NCBI GenBank assembly: GCA_964343305.1
Contig: CAYFJO010000252.1
Coordinates: forward strand, 1-15,651
DNA: 15,651 nucleotides
Direction of reading: 5' to 3'
Origin: CAYFJO01 sp964343305
GTDB taxonomy: Bacteria > Planctomycetota > Planctomycetia > Pirellulales > Pirellulaceae
In this document: positions 1-6,591 of the stretch, one piece after another
How positions within the stretch are numbered: position 1 is the stretch's first letter
Layout: every line of letters begins with the position of its first letter
The notes under the pieces: generated by a model
Seen by the model: only the letters and a program-made list of their open reading frames with translations
The model's database searches: none
What the model was told of the DNA's origin: nothing
Position numbers and translations under genes: made by a program

Positions 1-15
1 AATTGACGATTGCGA

Positions 16-1446
16 TCATCGCCAATCGGCGCACCAATCGGCGGTGTGCAGATTGCTGCGAATTCGCCACTCGCGCAATGCGGCAAGCATCTCGCGTTTT
101 TTCTCAACGTGGTTCGTGTCGGACCATACGTTGTGAACCTCGTCGGGGTCGGCGTTCAAATCGAACAACTGACCGTCCGGCTCATCAAGAAAATGGACTA
201 GTTTCCAGTCGCGATTGCGCACCATGGTCATGAATTTGCAATCGGTCAGAATGTTGTCTCGCGCTTGTTCGGCATAGACAAAATCGCGTCCATCCCAGGG
301 CTTGTTTTCCAAAGCGGGCAACATCGTGGTCGCTTCCAACGTGTCGGGTACTTCGACTTCGGCCAGTTCCAGGATCGTCGGCCCCAGATCCATTTGTTGA
401 CAAAGCGCGTCAACTTGGCGACCGTCCCCAAATCGCCCCGGTGCCCAGATGGTCAGCGGCACTCGAGTGATCAAATCGTACATCGTCCACTTCTGACTGT
501 GCCCGTGATCGGTCAAACAATCGCCGTGGTCCGATGTAAAAATGACGATCGAGTTTTCGAGGTAGCCGTTTTGTTCCAGCGCGTTGATGATCTCGCCGAC
601 CTTCTCGTCGATCATCGTCATGTTCGCCATATAATAGGCTCGCTGGCGATGGCGTTGCTCGGGCGTCGGGTTGAGTTGATGGACGACACTGTCGTGATCA
701 ACTTCGGTGTTATGGATGCGCAGAGCCTTGAACGCGGGCGGTTGATTCTCGAGTTCCTCGTCCGTCACCTCCATCAACGGCAGGTCTCTTCTTAGATAAG
801 GCTCGGCATAACGCGGCACAGGATCATAGGGCGGATGCGGTCCGGGAAAACCAATCTCCAGAAACAGTGGCTCAGTTTTAGGGTATTGATTGATCCACCA
901 CGTGGCCATGTCGCCCACAAAATTGTCCGGATGCGCGTCCTCGGGCAACTCCCATTCGAACGCGCCCAGCCGCTCGCCGTAGTCCGGCAGTTTGCGATAC
1001 AACTCGCGTTGCTGCTTGACCAACCCGCGAAACCGCAACGCCTTGTCCCACTCGTCAAAGTAATATCGTCCTTCGAGATAGCGATCCTTGTTTTCTACAA
1101 CGTACCGCTCATCGAAGCCCGCTTCGGTCTCGAAAGGCCAAGTGTGCATTTTGCCGATGTTTGTACAGTGGTACCCCGCGTCGTTGAGCAGTTCGATCCA
1201 GGTGCGACGCCACTGGTCGGCGTTCTTCAAGATGCCCGTCGTGTGCGGATAATACCCTTTGAATAGACTAGCCCGAGCCGGTGCACACGACGCGGCCGTC
1301 ACATGGCACTGGGTAAACGTGACACCTTCGTTGAACAAGCGATCCAGGTTCGGCGTGTCCACATAGTCGTATCCCAAGGCACGAATTGTGTCGTATCGCT
1401 GTTGATCCGTGATAATAAGAATGATATTCGGACGCGGGTCCGCCAT
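16..1446 (-). CDS. Sulfatase (S1 family, Cys-type), predicted cytoplasmic
   Basis: Predicted 476-residue hydrolase of sulfate esters in the alkaline-phosphatase superfamily. The N-terminus (PNIILIITDQQR) carries the first metal-binding Asp (D14). The signature CAPAR at residues 54-58 fits C-x-P-x-R, in which Cys54 would be oxidised to formylglycine by a formylglycine-generating enzyme. Other active-site elements visible are K99/H101 (IGKMH), H204 (GPHPPYDP), D306-H307 (SDHGD) and K319 (SQKW). Length is normal for the family. There is no signal peptide, unlike many planctomycete sulfatases, so a cytoplasmic enzyme is inferred. The ATG is supported by GGAAGG seven bases upstream. The gene is divergent from the sigma factor gene. 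The substrate cannot be read from sequence. A related phosphonate monoesterase/phosphodiesterase is the main alternative, since those share the C-x-P-x-R signature and a DQ-type N-terminal motif. Confidence 0.93.
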   Translation of the reverse strand: MADPRPNIILIITDQQRYDTIRALGYDYVDTPNLDRLFNEGVTFTQCHVTAASCAPARASLFKGYYPHTTGILKNADQWRRTWIELLNDAGYHCTNIGKMHTWPFETEAGFDERYVVENKDRYLEGRYYFDEWDKALRFRGLVKQQRELYRKLPDYGERLGAFEWELPEDAHPDNFVGDMATWWINQYPKTEPLFLEIGFPGPHPPYDPVPRYAEPYLRRDLPLMEVTDEELENQPPAFKALRIHNTEVDHDSVVHQLNPTPEQRHRQRAYYMANMTMIDEKVGEIINALEQNGYLENSIVIFTSDHGDCLTDHGHSQKWTMYDLITRVPLTIWAPGRFGDGRQVDALCQQMDLGPTILELAEVEVPDTLEATTMLPALENKPWDGRDFVYAEQARDNILTDCKFMTMVRNRDWKLVHFLDEPDGQLFDLNADPDEVHNVWSDTNHVEKKREMLAALREWRIRSNLHTADWCADWR

Positions 1447-1566
1447 TGAATCGCCTTCCAGGTAATATGAAAACGGACATCATTTTGTACTTGGACGTAG
1501 TATAAATGAGTTGCCGCCGCTTGCCAGCGGTTTGAAACGATTCGAGATTCGCAGAAGGAATGGACG
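1447..1566. promoter_or_regulatory. Divergent intergenic region between sulfatase and ECF sigma factor
   Basis: These 120 bp must hold the promoters of both divergent genes. On the plus strand TATAAA at 1501-1506 resembles a -10 box, but there is no convincing -35 element 16-18 bp upstream. A short perfect hairpin, CCGCT-TGCC-AGCGG, lies at 1517-1530 in the predicted leader of the sigma factor mRNA, about 37 bp before its start codon; it could be an operator half-site pair or an RNA stem. The sigma factor ribosome binding site is AGAAGGA at 1553-1559, seven bases before the ATG. The sulfatase site GGAAGG is on the other strand around 1454-1459. Promoter assignments are tentative. Confidence 0.4.
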
Positions 1567-2181
1567 ATGGACGAAGACCAACAGCAATGGCATGTGTGGG
1601 TCCAACGTCTGGCCGACGGTGATGAACAAGCGGCAAGCGAGTTTTGGGAACAGTACGGGAGCCGCCTGCAAAAACTCGCCGAGAAGCAATTAGCAACTCG
1701 TATCCAGCGACGTATCGGTCCAGAGGACATTGCCCAATCAGCTTGTCGCACCTTTCTACGCCGCGCTCAACAGGGTGAATTTCAATTCGACGACAGCCAA
1801 AGTATGTGGCGGTTGTTGTGCGCGATTACGATCACTAAAGTGCGCTGGCACGTTCGCTTCCACCGACGCAAGAAACGCAATGTCGACGAAGAAGTGCATT
1901 TCGACGCACAGGCCAGTCAATCGGATTCACCCGTAAGACATCTGCCCGTCGATGAACCAACTCCCGAAGAGGCCGTCGAGTTTGCCGATCAATTTGAACA
2001 ACTTTTGTCCGGCATGGATGAAAAGGAGCAATTAGTTCTGCAACTGAAGCTCGAGCAACGCACGAACGACGAAGTGGCCGAACAAATGAGTTGCTCCGAA
2101 CGCACCGTTCGACGGATTCTCAAGCAAGTAAAAACTCGACTACGCGACATGCTGGATGAATCGGTAGAACAGATCACTTGA
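1567..2181 (+). CDS. ECF-type RNA polymerase sigma factor (planctomycete kinase-linked type)
   Basis: Predicted 204-residue extracytoplasmic-function sigma factor that would direct RNA polymerase to a dedicated promoter set. Region 2 spans about residues 10-104, including GPEDIAQSACRTF (51-63, the polymerase-binding/-10 recognition helix) and a basic WHVRFHRRKKR stretch (94-104). Region 4 spans about 145-195, with the helix-turn-helix in NDEVAEQMSCSERTVRRILKQV (167-188) for -35 recognition. A 40-residue acidic linker separates them. No anti-sigma factor gene is adjacent. Instead the next gene, one base downstream, encodes a Ser/Thr kinase, the arrangement known for planctomycete ECF groups that are thought to be controlled by a kinase rather than by a classical anti-sigma factor. 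AGAAGGA seven bases before the ATG supports the start. Target genes are unknown. Confidence 0.93.
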   Translation: MDEDQQQWHVWVQRLADGDEQAASEFWEQYGSRLQKLAEKQLATRIQRRIGPEDIAQSACRTFLRRAQQGEFQFDDSQSMWRLLCAITITKVRWHVRFHRRKKRNVDEEVHFDAQASQSDSPVRHLPVDEPTPEEAVEFADQFEQLLSGMDEKEQLVLQLKLEQRTNDEVAEQMSCSERTVRRILKQVKTRLRDMLDESVEQIT

Positions 2182-2182
2182 A

Positions 2183-4849
2183 ATGGACAAGGAAAAGACT
2201 CAACCCGCGGCGCTCGACGAATCCGTTTGCGAGCAATTCGAAGCTGGCTGGGTGGCGGGCAAGCCGGACCCGATCGCGGACCTTTTGCCGGGCCGCCATG
2301 AGGCACATTTTCTGGCCACGCTCGAGGAATTGGTGCACATCGACCTGGAATTTGGTTGGAAGGCCGCTCGACACTCGCGGCAAGTCGCCGCCATCGACCA
2401 AGACGACACGTTGCACCAGCCCAGACTCTTGGAAACGTACCTTAGACAGTTCAGCGAACTGAACCAACCAGATGTTTTGCTGAGGCTGATCCAACAGGAA
2501 TATCTCGTTCGTCACCGCTACGGCGACCAACCCGATGTTGAAGAGTATCGTCAGCGGTTTCCACAGATTCGTTCGTCGAACTCAACGCTGGTTTCAAGAG
2601 ATTTGTTGCCGAGCGAGGTGCGTGGAAACACCGTGCTGAGAGATACGATGGGTCTTGCACGGTCACCCGAAATAGAATTGGGAGAATTTGGCGATTATCA
2701 TTTGCTTGCGGAACTCGGGCGCGGCGGCATGGGGGTTGTTTACCAGGCACGTCAGAAGAGCGCCGATCGAGTCGTGGCGCTGAAAGTCATTCGTCGCGAT
2801 CGGCTTAGTGGTTTTTCGTCGGACGCGCGGACAAAAGCAATCGAGCGGTTTCGCACCGAAGCCCAGGCGGCAGCACGCCTGGAACATGACAACCTGGTGA
2901 CGGTTTACGACGTCGGCGAAGTGGACGGCGACCATTACTATTCGATGCGTTACGTGGATGGCCCAACGCTCGCTCAGTTGATGGAAGACGGACCTCTCGA
3001 CCATCGTCGTGCCGCGCGCTACCTGTACGAGGCAGCGCTCGCTTTGCACGTCGCTCACAAAGCGGGCGTCCTACATCGGGATCTAAAGCCTCAAAACCTA
3101 ATGTTGGACGAATGCCAGGACCGCGTCATGGTCGCCGATTTCGGCTTGGCCAAATTGCTGGAAGCGCCGGTTGAATTAACGCAGACCGGTGAGGTGATTG
3201 GCACGCCCGCGTATATGTCACCGGAACAGGCCCACGACTCGGCGGTCGTCACGCCGCTCACGGATATTTACGCTGTCGGCGCGACCCTCTACCAGTTGAT
3301 CACCGGCCGACCGCCATTTCATGCTGCGACAGCGGTCGAAACGTTGCGGCAAGTGATGGACGAAGAAGTCGTACCGCCTTCAGTTTTGAACTCCATCATT
3401 GATCGCGACTTGGAAACGATTTGCCTCAAGTGCTTGGAAAAGGACCCCGCGCGCCGCTACGATTCGGCACACACATTAGCCGACGACTTGAAACGATATC
3501 TTGATCGAAGACCGATCCATGCGCGTCCCGTAGGGAAGGTCGGACAAACGATCCGATGGTGCCGTCGCCATCCAGCGATGGCCAGTTGGATTGCCACGGC
3601 CACCCTCGCTTTGTGTGTGGCCGTGATTTCGTTGTTGGTTGGATATGCGACCACAAAATCAGCTTTACAGGATGCCGAGCAAAGCAATCAAGTGGCTCAA
3701 CGGGCCCTCACTGAATCGAAGATCAGTTACGCGGAAGCTCGACAGACCGTCGACGAGTTTTTCACACAAGTCAGTGAAAACGCCTTGCTGGATCAACCCG
3801 GTTTACAGCCATTGCGGAACGACTTATTGCGCCGGGCATTGAATTACTATCGTCAGTTTCTGAAGCGGCATCAGGAAGACGCGTCGTTGCGAGCCGAATT
3901 GGGCACGGCGCATTATCGCGTTGCCCGCGTGACCCAACTGATCGGTTCCCCAGAGCAAACCGATGATTCATTCAAATCCGCGGAGAAGATTCAACGAGCA
4001 TTGCTGGAAGAATTCCCAAAGAATCGTAACCACAAACGGGCTCTGGCAACAACGCGGAATGCGCAAGGCGAATCATTGGCCAATTCCAACCGATGGCAAG
4101 AGGCATTGACCACATGGTTGGAAGCAAGAGAACTGCGAGCCGAGTTGTCAGGAAATGCTTCTGCAACCGCCGAACAACGATTTGAAGACAAGCGTCTTTT
4201 GGCCAACACGCTGATGAACCTGGGCATCGCCTATCGAGTTCTGGCGAAATTCGACGACGCGGAAGGCATCCTCGCTGAGGCGCAACAGGTGCGTCAAGAA
4301 TTGTTACAGACGACGAAGGATACACGGGTCCAGCGTGACCTGGCAATGGGCTTCTACAATCTGGCGTTGTTGGCAAAAGACGTCGACGATCTAGAATTCG
4401 CCGAGAGTCATCTTGGCCGGGCAGTGTCAGAGTTTACGCAATTAATCAACGACGAACCGAGCAACCAGGCGAATCGACGAAATCTTGCAACTTGTTATCG
4501 AATGCTTGGCCAGAATCGAATCGATTTGGCAAGCGTCATCGAGATGGCCGCGACAGTACAAAAGCTCCACGAAGATGCGCTGGTCATGTACAGCAAAGCA
4601 TTCGAGTTGATCCAACCCTTGGCGTTCGCAAATCCAAGTGTCCCGGTATTCCAAGAGGATCTTGCGGGCATCTATCTCGACCGGGGAATTTTGGAGGCTA
4701 AATTGGGAAATCAGGATTCGGCAGAGAAGCTGCTTACCGAGGCGCTGGAAACTTTCGAGCAGCTTTGCAACGACAACCCCACTCGTTCGGATTGGGCCGA
4801 AGCGCGAAGTGCGACCCGAACAGCACTGGAACGGTACATCAACGAGTGA
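2183..4849 (+). CDS. Transmembrane Ser/Thr protein kinase with C-terminal TPR region
   Basis: An 888-residue Hanks-type (PknB-like) kinase. Residues about 80-127 hold the planctomycete pre-kinase segment ending in the PDVEEYRQRFP motif. The catalytic domain spans about 171-440: glycine loop GRGGMGVV (179-186), K201 in VALKV, E226 of helix C, catalytic loop HRDLKPQN (298-305), DFG (319-321) and SPE (346-348, in place of APE). All catalytic residues are present, so it should be active. One membrane helix (about 467-489) separates the cytoplasmic kinase from a C-terminal region of about 400 residues rich in TPR-like helical pairs (for example 675-706 and 721-752), probably a periplasmic sensor or docking surface. 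The ATG follows the sigma factor stop by one base with no separate Shine-Dalgarno, implying translational coupling. The natural-looking end (ERYINE) abuts an insertion-sequence remnant, so the gene appears intact. Confidence 0.94.
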   Translation: MDKEKTQPAALDESVCEQFEAGWVAGKPDPIADLLPGRHEAHFLATLEELVHIDLEFGWKAARHSRQVAAIDQDDTLHQPRLLETYLRQFSELNQPDVLLRLIQQEYLVRHRYGDQPDVEEYRQRFPQIRSSNSTLVSRDLLPSEVRGNTVLRDTMGLARSPEIELGEFGDYHLLAELGRGGMGVVYQARQKSADRVVALKVIRRDRLSGFSSDARTKAIERFRTEAQAAARLEHDNLVTVYDVGEVDGDHYYSMRYVDGPTLAQLMEDGPLDHRRAARYLYEAALALHVAHKAGVLHRDLKPQNLMLDECQDRVMVADFGLAKLLEAPVELTQTGEVIGTPAYMSPEQAHDSAVVTPLTDIYAVGATLYQLITGRPPFHAATAVETLRQVMDEEVVPPSVLNSIIDRDLETICLKCLEKDPARRYDSAHTLADDLKRYLDRRPIHARPVGKVGQTIRWCRRHPAMASWIATATLALCVAVISLLVGYATTKSALQDAEQSNQVAQRALTESKISYAEARQTVDEFFTQVSENALLDQPGLQPLRNDLLRRALNYYRQFLKRHQEDASLRAELGTAHYRVARVTQLIGSPEQTDDSFKSAEKIQRALLEEFPKNRNHKRALATTRNAQGESLANSNRWQEALTTWLEARELRAELSGNASATAEQRFEDKRLLANTLMNLGIAYRVLAKFDDAEGILAEAQQVRQELLQTTKDTRVQRDLAMGFYNLALLAKDVDDLEFAESHLGRAVSEFTQLINDEPSNQANRRNLATCYRMLGQNRIDLASVIEMAATVQKLHEDALVMYSKAFELIQPLAFANPSVPVFQEDLAGIYLDRGILEAKLGNQDSAEKLLTEALETFEQLCNDNPTRSDWAEARSATRTALERYINE

Positions 4850-5217
4850 TCCCGACTCCTCGGAATGCCGCGGAGGATTTCAGAGTGCGTGTGCAGCCGC
4901 CACTTCACCAGCCCGCTGCCGGTTTCGGCTTTTTGCCGGGAAGCTTCCATGATCTTGGGCAATGCCGCGATCAACGAGCCATCGACGAGCGTGATCGTTT
5001 GGCCGATGTCCTGCAAACGCCGGTCTTGAGCTAGCGGTTGAAGCTGCCCGCCGAGTTCGTCGATGATGTCCTTGAGGCGTTCGGCGTCGAAGACGCTGGT
5101 GGCTTCGCAGAGCGAGCCCAGCGAAGTCCGCGGACAACCGAGCTTGCGTTGCACCTTCTTGAGTTCGCTGGCTTGTTGGATGCCGCGGAGCGAGGTGACG
5201 ATGGGGTCGAACAGGTA
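4850..5217 (-). pseudogene. IS4-family transposase fragment (N-terminal part only)
   Basis: The minus strand from 5217 reads YLFDPIVTSLRGIQQASELK, then KKVQRKLGCPRTSLGSL, a DAERLKDIIDELG segment, TLVDGSLIAALPK, and finally KWRLHTHSEILRGIP. These are the ordered landmarks of the N-terminal half of IS4-family DDE transposases. The first catalytic Asp (VDGS, codon 4981-4983) is present. The second Asp and the C-terminal YREK/Glu region are missing. An in-frame TAG at 5218-5220 precedes the homology and no start codon is available there, and recognisable similarity stops at about 4850, immediately after the kinase stop codon. The reading frame stays open below 4850 only as an antisense shadow of the kinase gene. 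No terminal inverted repeats or target duplications were found. This remnant, plus about 30 bp of flank, accounts for the stretch between the kinase and rhodanese genes. Confidence 0.8.
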
Positions 5218-5251
5218 CTATTGGACCTGGCCCCCTTTTCCGAGCCGATCC

Positions 5252-5686
5252 TTACTTTTTTGGTTCGGTCGCTTTGGTGAACCCTTCGGCAACGAGCGTT
5301 GAGAAACCCGCAGCCAGGGGGCGAATATCATAACCTTGTGCCCGCAACAGCTTGGACGCGGTCAGCACGCGGCCGCCGCTTCGGCAGTGACAATAAATCG
5401 GTTTGCCCTTGGGCAGGTTCTTTTTCATTTGCTCTGTCAGCTTGTCTGCTCGTATCGCACTTAGCGGCACCAAATTTGCGTCGCGCAAGTGTCCGGCGTC
5501 CCACTCGTTTTTCTCGCGCACATCGATCAACACCGCCTTCTTCTCTTCGAGACGCTGCTGCACGGTTTTTAGCGTGTCGGTCGTGTGGCCGGCCCGAGTG
5601 AACCTGGACGGCGTTACGACGTCGTCAGCGAAAATCACCTCTACGTTGCAACAGATAACAAGAATCGCGAAGAGGGAAAGTCTCAT
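5252..5686 (-). CDS. Exported rhodanese-like domain protein
   Basis: A 144-residue single-domain rhodanese. Residues 1-20 form a signal peptide (hydrophobic core LSLFAILVICC, likely cut after A20 before DDVV). The rhodanese domain spans about 36-138: LIDVREKNEW (53-62, with the conserved Asp and Arg), GHLRDANLVP (65-74), and the active-site loop CRSGGR (101-106), in which Cys101 would carry the persulfide sulfur. All active-site elements are intact, so sulfur transfer or thiol chemistry in the periplasm is plausible; the physiological acceptor is unknown. AAGGA eight bases before the ATG supports the start. It follows the exported cyclophilin gene on the same strand after 62 bp, suggesting co-transcription and an envelope protein-quality or redox role (inference). 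Confidence 0.92.
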   Translation of the reverse strand: MRLSLFAILVICCNVEVIFADDVVTPSRFTRAGHTTDTLKTVQQRLEEKKAVLIDVREKNEWDAGHLRDANLVPLSAIRADKLTEQMKKNLPKGKPIYCHCRSGGRVLTASKLLRAQGYDIRPLAAGFSTLVAEGFTKATEPKK

Positions 5687-5748
5687 GGTTTGTTTCCTTG
5701 AATTCGAGGTGAGTTGTGGCCTATTACCGAGCGACGCGGTTGTGTGTT

Positions 5749-6363
5749 TTATTGCGATGCTTTGTGCTCGGAGTTGTCAATGATGCGGACCTTTATTTCG
5801 ATCCGAACGAGTGGATTGTTTCTTTCGTCTCGTGCTTGCGAAACGATCTTGTCCGCCACTTCGATGCCTTGGACGACTTCGCCAAACACCGTGTACTTAC
5901 CATCGAGATGTTTTGCATCCTTGACCATGATGAAAAACTGCGAGCCGGCACTGTCGGGGTCCGCGGCTCGTGCCATCGATAGAATTCCTCGCTTGTGTGG
6001 TATGTCGTTGAACTCGGCCTTGATGTTGTATCCAGGGCCGCCCGTCCCAAAACTGCCTTTGTTCTTTTCGTCCTTCGTCAGTGGATCGCCGCCTTGGATC
6101 ATGAAGCCTGGAATAATGCGGTGAAAGATTGTGCCGTCGTAGAATTTTTTGTTGGCCAGTTTGATGAAGTTCTTGACATGTTCGGGCGCCTGTTCAGGAA
6201 AGAAGCGAATCTCCATCTTGCCGATTTGCATTTTACCGAGGTAGGTTTCAACAACGGCAGTCGGCGCTGCATCATCTGCTGGAGCAAAGACTGGGCTGGC
6301 CAATATCAAAATGCATGTTGCGATTCGCAGTGTCGTGCGAGAAAACCTGTGTCGGCTTTTCAT
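5749..6363 (-). CDS. Exported cyclophilin-type peptidyl-prolyl cis-trans isomerase
   Basis: A 204-residue cyclophilin that would catalyse proline isomerisation during folding of exported proteins. The N-terminus has a basic stretch (KSRHRFSRTTLR) and a hydrophobic core ending in ASPVFA (residues 22-27), a secretory signal. The cyclophilin domain runs from about 36 to 196. It contains FHRIIPGFMIQGGD (80-93, with catalytic Arg82, Phe87 and Gln90), GILSMARAADPDSAGSQFFI (126-145), and KHLDGKYTVFG (151-161, with the conserved His). The active site is complete. The Shine-Dalgarno is weak (GGAA about 9 bases before the ATG). It is the first gene of a probable two-gene minus-strand unit with the rhodanese gene. 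Other cyclophilin paralogues are usual in planctomycetes, so no specific symbol is given. Confidence 0.95.
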   Translation of the reverse strand: MKSRHRFSRTTLRIATCILILASPVFAPADDAAPTAVVETYLGKMQIGKMEIRFFPEQAPEHVKNFIKLANKKFYDGTIFHRIIPGFMIQGGDPLTKDEKNKGSFGTGGPGYNIKAEFNDIPHKRGILSMARAADPDSAGSQFFIMVKDAKHLDGKYTVFGEVVQGIEVADKIVSQARDERNNPLVRIEIKVRIIDNSEHKASQ

Positions 6364-6412
6364 CGTGGAATTCCGTCAAACGAGGAAGCGGTGAGAAATT
6401 GACATACCAATG

Positions 6413-6418
6413 ATTGTA
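6413..6418 (-). promoter_or_regulatory. Possible -10 element for the cyclophilin-rhodanese unit
   Basis: On the minus strand the sequence reads TACAAT, one mismatch from the TATAAT consensus, 49 bp before the cyclophilin ATG. No good -35 hexamer lies 16-18 bp upstream of it, so this is only a candidate. A perfect TTGACA at 6399-6404 on the plus strand has no matching plus-strand -10 at the right distance. Confidence 0.25.
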
Positions 6419-6438
6419 TCCGAACTGCCCAGAGCAAG

Positions 6439-6543
6439 GTGCCCGAAAACAAGATTGTGATTGCTTCGGTGATTGGACTGTTACTTTTGCTGACGGTCTA
6501 TGGACGCATCATCTACGCGGACATTGTCTGGCTGATTGGTTGA
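6439..6543 (+). CDS. Possible small single-span membrane peptide or fragment of a lost membrane protein
   Basis: The gap between the cyclophilin and the HPF-like fusion gene contains a plus-strand frame reading (V/M)PENKIVIASVIG, then LLLLLTVYGRIIYADIVWLIG and a TGA stop. This is a short charged N-terminus, one membrane helix of about 20 residues, and a short tail; composition looks coding-like. From GTG 6439 it would be 34 residues. The frame is open upstream only to a TGA at 6400-6402 and contains no ATG. The sequence before GTG (CAGAGCAAG) is not a convincing ribosome binding site. It could therefore be a real small protein with an unusual start, the C-terminal remnant of a deleted membrane protein, or chance. 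No family is recognised. Confidence 0.25.
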   Translation: MPENKIVIASVIGLLLLLTVYGRIIYADIVWLIG

Positions 6544-6591
6544 ATTCGTTGACCCAGGGAAAGAGAAACCGATCGTTGATGTCGACGACGA

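Noticed and set aside
4711..4849. Downstream continuation of the transposase fragment frame into the kinase gene
   Set aside because: Transposase similarity ends at about 4850; the remainder is antisense to the intact kinase C-terminus.
6399..6427. Plus-strand promoter with perfect TTGACA
   Set aside because: No -10-like hexamer occurs 16-18 bp downstream.
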